Assembly (NCBI GenBank): GCA_902785705.1
Contig: CACZZN010000006.1
Location: forward strand, 1 to 63,585
Origin: an uncultured Veillonellaceae bacterium
Lineage (GTDB): Bacteria; Bacillota; Negativicutes; Selenomonadales; Selenomonadaceae
Length of the DNA: 63,585 bases
Reading direction: 5' to 3'
Below the pieces are notes generated by a model, which saw nothing but the letters and a program-made list of their open reading frames with translations, did not search any database and had not been told where the DNA came from. This document shows, piece after piece, positions 34,751 to 43,758 of this stretch; position 1 is the stretch's first letter, and each line of letters begins with the position of its first letter. Position numbers and translations under genes: made by a program.

Positions 34751-35554
34751 ATGCCTTTGGACTATAAGCGGATCTTATCCGCTCTGGCAGTGCTGCTCTG
34801 CCTGCTGCTCCCTGCCGCTGCTCTTGCGGCGAAGGTCAACGCGGAGCCCGGCATTGAGCCGGGGCAGGTGGTCGTGGATGAGGCAGGACTGCTGGATCGG
34901 AGCGAGAGGGCTGAACTTGCGCGGCATATCGAGGGATTGCAGGAAAAGCACGGGATCGGCATTGCGGTCGTGACAAAGAAGTCCCTTCATGGAAAGGACA
35001 TCGTAAAGTACACGGACAACCTGATGAACCAGCGCTTCTCCCCCGGACAGAACGGCAATACAGTCTTGCTGATCGCTATCGACCAACGGGATTTCCAGAT
35101 TGTGACAGATGCGAAGATGCATGCGATCATTACGAACGATGGGGGCGCACCCTATCTTCGGGACGCGTTTCTGGACGATTTGTCGGATGGCAGGTATCAG
35201 GCAGCTTTCCTGGCGTACGCGGATACGGTGGACGAGCTGGTATCCTATTACGAGAAGGAGGGCAAGCCTTTTGATCCGGCGGATCAATTCAGTTGGATCG
35301 CGCTGGGCATCGCGGTGATTTTGGCGCTCGTTGTCATGTATGGCGTACAGTCCTATCTGGTCAGCATGATGAGCAATGTGCAGCCGGGATACGGGGCAGG
35401 CGCATATTTGCTGGATGACAGCATCCGGCTGGAGGCGCCGACGGATACCTTCCTGTATATGACGGTCACGCGCGCACCGAAACCGAAAGAGAGCGATCGG
35501 GACGGTGGCAGTGATATCGGTGGCGGCCATGGTGGTATCGGCGGAAAGTTTTGA
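34751..35554 (+). CDS. TPM-domain membrane protein (YdjH-like)
   Basis: A 267-residue protein from the ATG at 34751 (GGGGGTGAGA upstream). A signal peptide ends in AAALAAK, the extracytoplasmic TPM domain follows (VVDEAGLLDRSERAEL, a GIAVVTKKS strand, NTVLLIAIDQRDF, about residues 40-175), then one membrane helix near 185-205, and a Gly-rich tail (GGGHGGIGGKF). TPM domains occur in photosystem II repair and stress proteins. With the two genes upstream it forms a ydjGHI-like set. A terminator follows directly. Confidence 0.85.
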   Translation: MPLDYKRILSALAVLLCLLLPAAALAAKVNAEPGIEPGQVVVDEAGLLDRSERAELARHIEGLQEKHGIGIAVVTKKSLHGKDIVKYTDNLMNQRFSPGQNGNTVLLIAIDQRDFQIVTDAKMHAIITNDGGAPYLRDAFLDDLSDGRYQAAFLAYADTVDELVSYYEKEGKPFDPADQFSWIALGIAVILALVVMYGVQSYLVSMMSNVQPGYGAGAYLLDDSIRLEAPTDTFLYMTVTRAPKPKESDRDGGSDIGGGHGGIGGKF

Positions 35555-35563
35555 TTATGGATG

Positions 35564-35597
35564 GGGGTTCTCCGCATTTGCGGAGAACCCTTCTTTG
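35564..35597 (+). terminator. Rho-independent terminator
   Basis: GGGTTCTCCGCA pairs with TGCGGAGAACCC around TT and is followed by TTCTTTG. It ends the SPFH/zinc-ribbon/TPM operon. Confidence 0.85.
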
Positions 35598-35619
35598 TGG
35601 AAAAAAATTGCAATAAAAT

Positions 35620-35648
35620 TTGTCTTCACAGGTGCTTTTGTGTATAAT
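35620..35648 (+). promoter_or_regulatory. Sigma-70-type promoter of the rodZ-like operon
   Basis: TTGTCT at 35620-35625 and TATAAT at 35643-35648 with a 17-base spacer, about 50 bases upstream of the start codon at 35701. Confidence 0.7.
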
Positions 35649-35700
35649 GATGAAGGGTAGGTGTTTGTTTTGAGAAAATGATTGCAGGAGGTTATTGCAA

Positions 35701-36552
35701 ATGGTTGGGGATACACTGCGACGGGCACGTGAAAGCCAGAACTTGACCGTCAAGGATATTGAAAAGGGGACAAGTATCCGCTCCCTTTACATAGAAGCGA
35801 TTGAAAAGGGCGAGTATGGGACTTTGCCCGGAATGGTTTATGCGAAAGGGTTCGTGCGTAATTATGCAAATTTCCTGAAATTGGATGCGGACACGTTGGC
35901 ACGTCAATTCCAGGAGGAGGCAGATCCCGGCTCAACGGCCGCGGAATCGCCGAAGGAGGAAGAAAAACCGCGCAAGGTGAGCTCGGCGGATTTCTCGGAA
36001 CACTACACGGGAGGAACAAGCTCCTCGCATACGGGGCTTGTGGCGATGCTCCTGGTCTTGGTCGTTGCGGCGGGGGGCGTCTGGTATCTGCTGAGTGATT
36101 CCGGGAACTCGGCTCACTCCACGAAGCCGGGAAAGCAGACTGCGCAGACAACGCAGAGCAAGTCGAGTCCGAAGCCGCAGGCACAGGAGCAGGCAAAACC
36201 GTCCGCCGCAGCGCGGGCACAGGAGCCGTCCGTTCCTTCGCCAACTCCGCAGACTGCACCGCCGCCCAAAACTGCACCAGCGGCGTCTCCGGCAGACTCC
36301 GGCGAGCTGGTGCTGGACTCGAAATTCACGGGCAACTGCTGGGTGCAAGTGGTTGCAGACGGGCAGGTAGTGTACGAGGGCACTGCGCAAGAAGGGCAGA
36401 GCATGCACTGGACCGCCAAGGAGCATATCTTCCTCACCGCAGGAAACGCGGGAGCGGTGGAATTGACGCAGAATGGGAAGCCTCTGGGCACGTTGGGAGC
36501 TTACGGACAAGTGGTAGAGAAGGATTTCACAAGGACAGCGCAGGCGAACTGA
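35701..36552 (+). CDS. RodZ-like helix-turn-helix membrane protein
   Basis: A 283-residue protein from the ATG at 35701 (GCAGGAGG nine bases upstream). The N-terminal HTH_25-type domain starts GDTLRRARESQNLTVKDIEKGTSI and has the typical GTLPGMVYAKGFVRNYANFL; one membrane helix lies near 115-137 (AMLLVLVVAAGGVWYLL). A Pro/Ala/Gln-rich linker and a C-terminal DUF4115 domain (ELVLDSKFTGNCWVQVVADG) follow. This is the layout of RodZ, which links MreB to the membrane and shapes rod cells. It is directly followed by the ygiQ-like gene. Confidence 0.85.
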   Translation: MVGDTLRRARESQNLTVKDIEKGTSIRSLYIEAIEKGEYGTLPGMVYAKGFVRNYANFLKLDADTLARQFQEEADPGSTAAESPKEEEKPRKVSSADFSEHYTGGTSSSHTGLVAMLLVLVVAAGGVWYLLSDSGNSAHSTKPGKQTAQTTQSKSSPKPQAQEQAKPSAAARAQEPSVPSPTPQTAPPPKTAPAASPADSGELVLDSKFTGNCWVQVVADGQVVYEGTAQEGQSMHWTAKEHIFLTAGNAGAVELTQNGKPLGTLGAYGQVVEKDFTRTAQAN

Positions 36553-36565
36553 AGCCCATTTTTCG

Positions 36566-38458
36566 ATGCAGCAGGCAGGAGTGTTGAGGGGTTTGCGACG
36601 GCATGCTTTTTTGCCTGTTTCCAGACAGGATATGCTGGAAAGAGGCTGGGAGGAGCTGGATTTCATCTTCGTGTCGGGAGATGCTTATGTGGATCACCCG
36701 AGTTTTGGTCCTGCGATTCTGTGCCGTCTGCTGGAGAAGCACGGTTACCGTGTGGGGATTTTGCCCCAGCCGGACTGGCACAGTGCAGGGGCTTTTCAAA
36801 GGCTTGGGAAACCGCGGCTGGCGTTTCTGGTATCGGCAGGGAATATGGATTCCTTGCTGAACAAATTCACGGCAGCGAAAAAACAGCGTCGGCAGGACGC
36901 GTACTCTCCCGGCGGGAAACCGGGCTGCAGGCCGGAGCGTGCGACGATCGTCTATTGCAGTCGCATACGGGAAGCGTATCCCGATGTTCCCGTCATCATC
37001 GGCGGAATCGAGGCAAGCCTTCGGCGCTTTGCGCATTATGACTACTGGACCGATGCCGTGCGGCGCTCCATCCTCGTGGACAGCATGGCGGATCTTTTGA
37101 TTTACGGCATGGGCGAGCGTGCGCTTCTGGAAGTCGCGGCGGAGCTCCACCAGGGCGTGCCTGTCGGAAATGTGCAGGACGTGCAAGGGACCTGCTATCG
37201 GGTTCCTGATTTTGATTATGTGTATGATTATCTGAAACTGCCGTCCTTTGAGGAAGTGCGCAGTGACAAGGAGGCCTTCGCGGAAGCCTTCCGGCAGTCC
37301 TATCTGGAGCAGGACGCCCTGCGCGGACGCAGGCTTGCCCAGCAGAACGGCGAGTATTGCGTGGTGGCGAATCCGCCCGCACGGCCGCTTTCCGAGGAAG
37401 AAATGGATGAAATTTACGATCTTCCCTACGAGCGTACCTGGCATCCAATCTATGACGCGGCAGGCGGAGTGCCTGCCATTCGGGAAGTGCGGTTCAGTCT
37501 GGTGAGCCAGCGCGGCTGTTTCGGCGGCTGCAATTTTTGCGCGATCATTTCCCATGAAGGACGTATCATCCAACGAAGGAGTCATGCTTCCATTCTGAGG
37601 GAAGCGCAGCTCCTCACAACGCTTCCGGATTTCAAAGGCTATATCCATGATGTGGGCGGCCCGACGGCGAACTTTCGCAGGCCGTCCTGTGATGCGCAGC
37701 TGAAGCGGGGCACCTGCCGGGGGAAGCCGTGCCTATCGCCGGAGCCGTGCAAACATCTGATGGCGGATCACAGCGATTATATCGCGTTGCTGCGGAAGTT
37801 GCGGGCGTTGCCCGGCATCAAGAAGGTCTTTGTGCGCTCCGGCATCCGGTTTGATTATCTGCTGCTTGCCAAGGATGCCTTTTTGGAGGAGCTTTGCCGA
37901 CATCATGTGAGCGGACAGCTCAAGATCGCGCCGGAGCATGTCACGGATCGCGTGACGAGGCTCATGGGGAAATCCGGCAAGGCTGTTTACCTGGAATTCG
38001 TTAGGCGGTTCACCCGGATCAACCAGCGGCTGGGGAAAAAGCAGTATCTGGTGCCGTATTTCATGTCGAGCCATCCGGGGGCGACACTGGAGGATGCCAT
38101 CGAGCTGGCGGAGTTCATCCGCGAGCTGGGATATCGTCCGGAGCAGGTGCAGGATTTCATCCCGACGCCGGGAACCCTTTCCACTTGTATGTATTACACG
38201 GGAATCCATCCGATGACGGGGGAGAAGATCTATACGGCGAAATCCTATGAGGAAAAACAGATGCAGCGCGCGCTCCTGCAGTATTGGAATCCAAAGCATC
38301 ATAGAATCGTGCGGAAGGCTCTGCGTCTGGCAGGCAGGGAGGATCTGATCGGCTATGGGAGACAGTGTCTGGTGCCGCCCGAACACAGCTTGAAGGCAGA
38401 CAGACCGCTTCGCAGCAGGCACGATGGGAAAAGACAAAGTGGAAGAAAGAAGAGATAA
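36566..38458 (+). CDS. YgiQ family radical SAM protein
   Basis: A 630-residue radical SAM enzyme of the YgiQ/UPF0313 family. The N-terminal part has FLPVSRQDMLERGW and FVSGDAYVDHPSFG, the family opening. The [4Fe-4S] cluster cysteines are in RGCFGGCNFC, followed by a C-terminal DUF3362-like region with CKHL and HPMTGE. Substrate is unknown for the family. The start is unsure: ATG at 36566 lacks a clear ribosome binding site, and GTG/TTG at 36581-36584 are alternatives. The C-terminus is strongly basic. nrdR follows after three bases. Confidence 0.9.
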   Translation: MQQAGVLRGLRRHAFLPVSRQDMLERGWEELDFIFVSGDAYVDHPSFGPAILCRLLEKHGYRVGILPQPDWHSAGAFQRLGKPRLAFLVSAGNMDSLLNKFTAAKKQRRQDAYSPGGKPGCRPERATIVYCSRIREAYPDVPVIIGGIEASLRRFAHYDYWTDAVRRSILVDSMADLLIYGMGERALLEVAAELHQGVPVGNVQDVQGTCYRVPDFDYVYDYLKLPSFEEVRSDKEAFAEAFRQSYLEQDALRGRRLAQQNGEYCVVANPPARPLSEEEMDEIYDLPYERTWHPIYDAAGGVPAIREVRFSLVSQRGCFGGCNFCAIISHEGRIIQRRSHASILREAQLLTTLPDFKGYIHDVGGPTANFRRPSCDAQLKRGTCRGKPCLSPEPCKHLMADHSDYIALLRKLRALPGIKKVFVRSGIRFDYLLLAKDAFLEELCRHHVSGQLKIAPEHVTDRVTRLMGKSGKAVYLEFVRRFTRINQRLGKKQYLVPYFMSSHPGATLEDAIELAEFIRELGYRPEQVQDFIPTPGTLSTCMYYTGIHPMTGEKIYTAKSYEEKQMQRALLQYWNPKHHRIVRKALRLAGREDLIGYGRQCLVPPEHSLKADRPLRSRHDGKRQSGRKKR

Positions 38459-38461
38459 GCA

Positions 38462-38923
38462 ATGCGATGTCCTTTTTGCAAAAAAGCGGACAGCCGTGTG
38501 ATCGATTCCCGTGCGGCAGATGATGGCAATACGATCCGTCGGCGCAGGGAGTGCAGCGGCTGCGGCAAGCGTTTCACGACCTATGAGGCGGTGGAGCAGG
38601 TGCCGTTGATCGTCATCAAGCGGGACGGCTGCAGGGAGACCTTCAACCGGGACAAGCTCTTGAATGGCTTGATTCGCTCCTGCGACAAGCGCGATATCCC
38701 GACGGAACACATCGTGGCGCTGGCAAATACGATTGAGCGTGAGCTTCGCAATACCATGGAGCGTGAGGTGACTTCCCGCTCCATTGGCGAAAAGGTCATG
38801 GAGAAGCTCAAGGATTTCGACGAAGTGGCCTATATCCGGTTTGCGTCGGTTTACCGCAAATTTGCGGATATCAGCAGCTTTCAGCAGGAACTGGAGGAAT
38901 TGCTGAGGAACCGTAAAGAATAG
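38462..38923 (+). CDS. nrdR: Transcriptional repressor NrdR
   Basis: A 153-residue repressor of ribonucleotide reductase genes that senses ATP/dATP. The N-terminal zinc ribbon has CPFCKK and CSGCGKRFTTYE, with RRRREC between, and the ATP-cone domain follows (VIKRDGCRETFNRDKLLNGL to FDEVAYIRFASVYR). Family length is standard. It lies three bases after the radical SAM gene. Confidence 0.96.
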   Translation: MRCPFCKKADSRVIDSRAADDGNTIRRRRECSGCGKRFTTYEAVEQVPLIVIKRDGCRETFNRDKLLNGLIRSCDKRDIPTEHIVALANTIERELRNTMEREVTSRSIGEKVMEKLKDFDEVAYIRFASVYRKFADISSFQQELEELLRNRKE

Positions 38924-38995
38924 CATGTTATTTCTTGAAGGTTCCTAAAAGGACGCGGCGATAAAGGACTGTGATTCGCGGGAGGGAAAGCGGAT

Positions 38996-40726
38996 TTGGC
39001 TTGGAACCTGAAAGCAGAGCTGCGCAGGCAGCTGGAGCAGGAACAGGGCTATGTCATCTATCCTGCCGGAGGGCGGGAAAGATTTGCGTTGGTCTATCCG
39101 AATTCCTATCATGTCGGCATGTCGAATCTGGGGATACATATCATCTATGAGCTGCTGAACCGCAGGCCGGATACCGCATGCGAGCGCTTGTTCTTGCCGG
39201 AGAAAAAATCGCTGGAGCGCTATGAGCGCACGGGAACACCGCTCATGAGCCTGGAGACACAGACGCCGCTGTTCCGCTTTCCCGTCATTGGCTTTGCCGT
39301 ATCCTTTGAAATGGATTATTTCCATATCATGAAGATTCTGGCGCTGGGCCATGTGAAGCTCCGCGCGGCAGAGCGCGGAGAGCAGGAACCGCTGCTCATT
39401 GCGGGCGGGCCGTGCGCCACCTTCAATCCGGAGCCGCTTTCCTTGATCTTTGATGCCTTCATCATCGGGGAGGGCGAGGCAATCCTGCCGGCTTTTTTGG
39501 ATGCGTATTACGCGGCGAAGGCCGATGGTCTTCCGCGCAGGGAACTCTTGAAGCGGATTGCGGGCGTGCCGGGTGTTTATGTGCCGTCGCTCTATGAGCA
39601 TTGCTATGGAGAGGATGGGACGCTGCAGCGGATTTCTGCCGCCGAGGGAGCGCCGGAACGTATCACGCGCCAATGGGTACGGGATTTGGACGATTATCCT
39701 GCGCACACGGTCATTGTGACGGAGCATACGGAATTCGATCTGTATCTCATTGAGACAGCGCGTGGCTGCGGCAGACATTGTCGCTTCTGCATGGCAGGTT
39801 ATTGTTTCCGGCGCCCGCGCAATCGTTCCCTTTCTGTTATTCGTCAGGAAGTGCGGGAGGCTTTGCGCTATGGAAAGCGTATCGGTCTGATGGGCGCGGC
39901 GATTTCGGACTACCCTGAGATCGATGCGCTGTGCAAAAGCATCTTGGGCGAAGGGCTCTCCATGTCCGTGGCATCCTTCCGCGCGGACTCCGTGACGAAG
40001 GAACTGGTGGATTCCCTTGCGGCAAGCGGTTTGAAGACCCTTACGATGGCGCCCGAGGCAGGGAGTGCGCGCATGCGCGCTGTCATCAACAAGGGCATTG
40101 AGGAGAAGCATCTGTTCACCGCAGTGGATCTGGGACTGGCTGCAGGCATACGGAATTTCCGCCTTTATCTGATGATCGGGCTTCCCTTTGAGGCACGGGA
40201 GGATATCGAAGCGATTGCGTCACTGGCGGATCGGCTCAAGGATTACATGGAGGAACACGGCAGCAGGGGGACTTTGACGCTGAGCATCAATCCCTTTGTT
40301 CCGAAGCCGTTCACGCCGTTCCAATGGCTGCCGATGGCGGAAAAGCACGATGTGGAGGCGGCGTTGAAGATCATCCGCGCGCGATTGAAACGGCGCGGGA
40401 ACATTGATATTGTTGCAGAATCACCAAAGGAAGCATATATTCAGGGCGTGCTGGCCCGTGGCGACCGCAGGATGGCCGAGGTACTTCTCAGGGCGCATGA
40501 GCACGGGGGAAGCAAGGCTTTTCGCAGGGCCATGAAGGAATGCGGGCTGGATGCATCCTTCTATCTTTCCAGAAGGCGTGAACCGGGGGAACTGTTTCCT
40601 TGGGATCGGCTGGATATGGGCTTTCCAAAGAGCTATCTTTACGGGGAACTGGAGAAGGCAAAGCAGATGCAGGCGACCGTGGCCTGTTTCGATGGGTGCA
40701 GGCGCTGCGGTGTGTGTAGCAGCTAG
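38996..40726 (+). CDS. B12-binding-like radical SAM protein (TIGR03960-like)
   Basis: A 576-residue radical SAM protein with an N-terminal cobalamin-binding-like Rossmann region (FALVYPNSYHVGMSNLGIH, then LIAGGPCATFNPEPL) and a radical SAM core with cluster motif ARGCGRHCRFCMAG near residue 257. It ends in a Cys-rich CFDGCRRCGVCSS. The TTG at 38996 is chosen because GGGAGGG lies nine bases upstream. The layout fits the uncharacterised TIGR03960 family, which is often fused to or beside a DUF2344 partner; that partner is not encoded here. Confidence 0.85.
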   Translation: MAWNLKAELRRQLEQEQGYVIYPAGGRERFALVYPNSYHVGMSNLGIHIIYELLNRRPDTACERLFLPEKKSLERYERTGTPLMSLETQTPLFRFPVIGFAVSFEMDYFHIMKILALGHVKLRAAERGEQEPLLIAGGPCATFNPEPLSLIFDAFIIGEGEAILPAFLDAYYAAKADGLPRRELLKRIAGVPGVYVPSLYEHCYGEDGTLQRISAAEGAPERITRQWVRDLDDYPAHTVIVTEHTEFDLYLIETARGCGRHCRFCMAGYCFRRPRNRSLSVIRQEVREALRYGKRIGLMGAAISDYPEIDALCKSILGEGLSMSVASFRADSVTKELVDSLAASGLKTLTMAPEAGSARMRAVINKGIEEKHLFTAVDLGLAAGIRNFRLYLMIGLPFEAREDIEAIASLADRLKDYMEEHGSRGTLTLSINPFVPKPFTPFQWLPMAEKHDVEAALKIIRARLKRRGNIDIVAESPKEAYIQGVLARGDRRMAEVLLRAHEHGGSKAFRRAMKECGLDASFYLSRRREPGELFPWDRLDMGFPKSYLYGELEKAKQMQATVACFDGCRRCGVCSS

Positions 40727-40742
40727 TATGAGGAGCATGGAC

Positions 40743-41567
40743 ATGAGTTTTTTTCTGAAACATATGGCAGATAATCTTTGGCATGGAAAATTCGGGCTGT
40801 TCCCGGAGGACATTGTGTCCCACGCCGTTTCCACCCGCATGGGCGGCGTCAGCAAGGCGCCGTACAGCTCGCTGAATCTGGGCCTTCACGTGGGGGACAG
40901 CGCGGAGGATGTGCGCAGGAATCGGGAAATCTTCGCGAATTCCCTGAATTTCAAGGCCGAGGATATCGTGACGCCGGAGCAGGTGCATGGCACGGAAGTG
41001 CTGCGGGTGACCGAGGAGCTCAAGGGACGCGGCAGCAGGGATTATGGGGATGCGATTCCGGGAACGGACGCGCTCATCACGGATGTGCCGGGGATTCCGC
41101 TCCTGCTCTGCTTCGCGGATTGTACGCCCATTCTCTTCGTCGATCCCGAACATCATGCCATCGGGATTGCGCATGGCGGCTGGAAGGGAACTGTGAAGCA
41201 AATTGCGCGCAAAACGCTGGAAGCCATGGAGCGCGAATTCGGGACAGAGCCGGAAAAGTGTCTCGCAGGAATTGGACCGTCGATTGGGCCATGCTGCTAT
41301 GAGGTAGGAGAGGATGTACAGACTGCGTGCCGGGAGGCGTTCCCTGAGGATTGGCAGCGGCTTCTGGCGGGGCAAAAGAATGGCAAGCCTCATTTTGACC
41401 TTTGGGAGGCAAATCGTCTCCAGCTTCTGCAGGCAGGCATGGAAGCATCGAATATCGACTGCGCGGCGGAGTGTACTTGCTGCAGGCATGGTTGGTACTT
41501 TTCCTATCGCGCGGATGGCGGGACTACCGGCCGGATCGGCGCGATGATCGGCTTGAGGGAATATTGA
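40743..41567 (+). CDS. pgeF: Peptidoglycan editing factor PgeF (multi-copper-oxidase-like laccase domain)
   Basis: A 274-residue protein of the YfiH/PgeF family, which removes mis-incorporated amino acids from peptidoglycan precursors. Visible motifs are STRMGGVS, SLNLGLHVGD, CFADCTPIL, HGGWKGT and GPSIGPCCYEV, carrying the metal-binding His and Cys residues. The ATG at 40743 has GAGGAG seven bases upstream; in-frame ATGs at 40728 and 40737 are less likely. It starts the conserved division cluster that continues to pyrR. Confidence 0.92.
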   Translation: MSFFLKHMADNLWHGKFGLFPEDIVSHAVSTRMGGVSKAPYSSLNLGLHVGDSAEDVRRNREIFANSLNFKAEDIVTPEQVHGTEVLRVTEELKGRGSRDYGDAIPGTDALITDVPGIPLLLCFADCTPILFVDPEHHAIGIAHGGWKGTVKQIARKTLEAMEREFGTEPEKCLAGIGPSIGPCCYEVGEDVQTACREAFPEDWQRLLAGQKNGKPHFDLWEANRLQLLQAGMEASNIDCAAECTCCRHGWYFSYRADGGTTGRIGAMIGLREY

Positions 41568-41712
41568 GCGCTCCTATACTAGAAGCCGTTAATATTTACC
41601 AAGCGAAGCGAAGGTAAATGTTTACGGATTCTGCATATACAGCGTTCGGAGATAACGAGTAATCTCGTTTTGGTAAATTTCTTTGAACGCGAGTATACAA
41701 AGGGGGATGGAT

Positions 41713-42411
41713 ATGGACGAAATCGAAAAGCGGCTTCGGAACGTCGAGCATGAGATCGAGCAGGCCCGCATGCGTCGGGAGGCTGTCTTGAAAGAAGAGC
41801 CTGTGCAGCTGATCGCGGTGACGAAGAACCACGACGTCGCGGCAATGCGCAGGGCGATCGACGCGGGCGTGACCGCGATCGGGGAAAACCGCATACAGGA
41901 GGCCGTGGGCAAATATGAGGCCTTGGAACGCAAGGTGCAGTGGCATCTCATCGGGCATCTGCAGACCAATAAGGCGAAGCAGGCCGTCCGATACTTCGAC
42001 CTCATCCATTCCATTGACAGCGAGCATCTTGCCAAGGCCGTGGACAAAGCGGCGGCAGCCATTGGCAAACGGCAGGATATACTATTGCAGGTGAATCTCG
42101 CGAAAGAGGAAAGCAAGTCGGGCATTTATCGCGAGGAGCTGGACGGACTCATTGCGTGTGTGCAGGAGCTTCCAAATCTGAGGCTTCGGGGGCTGATGTG
42201 CATTGCCCCGAATTATGAGGATGTGGAGGATTGCCGGCCATTATTCCATGAAATGCATGAAATCTTTTGGCAGCTAAAGGGAAAGAACATGCCAAGAGCG
42301 AACATAGATTACTTATCCATGGGTATGACGCACGATTATACCATTGCCGTGGAAGAGGGGGCCAATATGGTCCGCGTTGGAACCGCGATTTTTGGACAGC
42401 GTCAGTATTAA
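41713..42411 (+). CDS. yggS: PLP homeostasis protein YggS
   Basis: A 232-residue YggS/PROSC family protein that binds pyridoxal phosphate and buffers its level. The cofactor Lys is in VTKNHD, and the family motifs GENRIQEA, WHLIGHLQTNK, SIDS, VNLAKEESKSG and LSMGMTHDY are complete. The ATG at 41713 is chosen over 41707 because AAGGGGG then has proper spacing. It lies directly upstream of sepF, as in most firmicutes. Confidence 0.95.
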   Translation: MDEIEKRLRNVEHEIEQARMRREAVLKEEPVQLIAVTKNHDVAAMRRAIDAGVTAIGENRIQEAVGKYEALERKVQWHLIGHLQTNKAKQAVRYFDLIHSIDSEHLAKAVDKAAAAIGKRQDILLQVNLAKEESKSGIYREELDGLIACVQELPNLRLRGLMCIAPNYEDVEDCRPLFHEMHEIFWQLKGKNMPRANIDYLSMGMTHDYTIAVEEGANMVRVGTAIFGQRQY

Positions 42412-42425
42412 GGGGAGTGTTGGCG

Positions 42426-42944
42426 ATGAAAATCATAGATAAGGTATGCGGGAAAATAGGACTCATGGACCCGGAAGAAGAGAAACAGGAGCAGGAAATG
42501 GACAAGATGCAGCAGAATCAACCATCATCCCAGAGACCGTCTTCCTTTGAAAGGAAGATAGAGGGCGTGGAGACGAATCATGCACCGGTGAGGAATGTGG
42601 TGGATTTCCACACGGCGGCATCCGCGCGTGAGGGAGCGAATCCGGTCAATGTGGTCTCGGCAAAGATGAAGGTCATCGTGATCGAGCCGAAGAGCTTCGA
42701 TGATGCGCAGCAGGTGGCGAACTGCCTGCGGGAGAAGCGCCCGGTGGTCATCAATTTCGAAAATACGGAGGCAGAGGATGCCAAGCGCATCATCGACTTC
42801 ATCAGCGGCACGACCTATGCGCTGAACGGCGAGATCCGCAAAGTGGGGCGGAATGTGTTCCTCTGCGCACCAAGCAATGTGAATGTCAGCTATACGGAAG
42901 AGGAGAAAAAGGTCACGACAGAAATGCCTTGGCTGAAGAAATAA
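42426..42944 (+). CDS. sepF: Cell division protein SepF
   Basis: A 172-residue FtsZ-binding membrane anchor. An amphipathic N-terminal helix (MKIIDKVCGKIGLMD) is followed by a Gln/Ser-rich linker and the C-terminal SepF domain (VIVIEPKSFDDAQQVANCLR, VVINFEN, KRIIDFISGTTYALNGEI). The ATG at 42426 has GGGGAG upstream. The usual ylmG/YggT gene that follows sepF in Bacillus is missing; ylmH follows instead. Confidence 0.95.
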   Translation: MKIIDKVCGKIGLMDPEEEKQEQEMDKMQQNQPSSQRPSSFERKIEGVETNHAPVRNVVDFHTAASAREGANPVNVVSAKMKVIVIEPKSFDDAQQVANCLREKRPVVINFENTEAEDAKRIIDFISGTTYALNGEIRKVGRNVFLCAPSNVNVSYTEEEKKVTTEMPWLKK

Positions 42945-42952
42945 AGGAAATC

Positions 42953-43744
42953 ATGGCACAGGATACAAAGGAAAAGATTTTGAGATTCTACCGCGGCACG
43001 GAGGGCGAGGAGGTCGCTGTCCGTCTCGTGGATTTGGCTGCGCAGGCGGCCAAGAACCGGAAGTTCCGGCTGAGCGGCTTCTTGGATCCGTACGGACAGG
43101 AAATCGCAGAGACCGTCGCGGCCAGCATGGATGGCATCCGCGCGGATTTCGACGGCGGCTATGGCGGCGCAGAGCGCCAGCGGGCGGTTTTCTGCCATGA
43201 GGAGTTTGCGGGAAAACCTGCTTTTGATATTGCCGTCGTCAAGGCAGAATGGAACGGACAGTTCACACGGCTGTCCCATCGGGATGTCTTGGGCTCGCTC
43301 ATGTCCCTGGGCATAGAGCGCGAGTGCCTGGGAGATATCATAGCGACCTCGGATGCCGCGAAGATCTTATGCGACAAGAAGATGGCGGACTATCTTATCG
43401 AACATCTTGTGCGCATCGGTGAGGCGGGTGTGAGCTGCAGCCTGGATGAGCTTTCTTCCATCGCGCCGCGCGAGGAACGCTGCAAGGAAATCCGGGCGAC
43501 CGTGGCTTCCCTGCGTGTGGATTCCATTGCAGCGGCGGGTTTTGGGTCATCCCGCAGCCGTGCAGCGGCGGATATTGCGCAGGACAAGCTCAAGCTGAAC
43601 TGGCAGCCGGTGAAGAACGCATCCCAGACCGTCAAGGAGGGCGATGTGCTTTCCATGCGGGGACGGGGCAGGCTGGAGGTAGCCGAGATACGAGGTCTCA
43701 CGAAGAAGGGGCGCACAGGCGTGCTTTTGAAGAGATATTTGTGA
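42953..43744 (+). CDS. ylmH: S4-domain RNA-binding protein YlmH
   Basis: A 263-residue protein with an N-terminal YlmH-specific domain (GFLDPYGQEIAETVAA), a middle domain with SHRDVLGSLMSLGIERECLGDI and a C-terminal S4 RNA-binding domain (VKEGDVLSMRGRGRLEV). Members associate with ribosomes and division functions in firmicutes. The ATG at 42953 is preceded by AAAGGA; the frame is open from a TTG at 42929. Confidence 0.92.
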   Translation: MAQDTKEKILRFYRGTEGEEVAVRLVDLAAQAAKNRKFRLSGFLDPYGQEIAETVAASMDGIRADFDGGYGGAERQRAVFCHEEFAGKPAFDIAVVKAEWNGQFTRLSHRDVLGSLMSLGIERECLGDIIATSDAAKILCDKKMADYLIEHLVRIGEAGVSCSLDELSSIAPREERCKEIRATVASLRVDSIAAAGFGSSRSRAAADIAQDKLKLNWQPVKNASQTVKEGDVLSMRGRGRLEVAEIRGLTKKGRTGVLLKRYL

Positions 43745-43758
43745 AGGGGATATGCAAG

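Noticed and set aside
41568..41712. Functional element between pgeF and yggS
   Set aside because: I saw imperfect TTTACC/GGTAAA repeats but no consistent stem, promoter or relic; most likely ordinary spacer.
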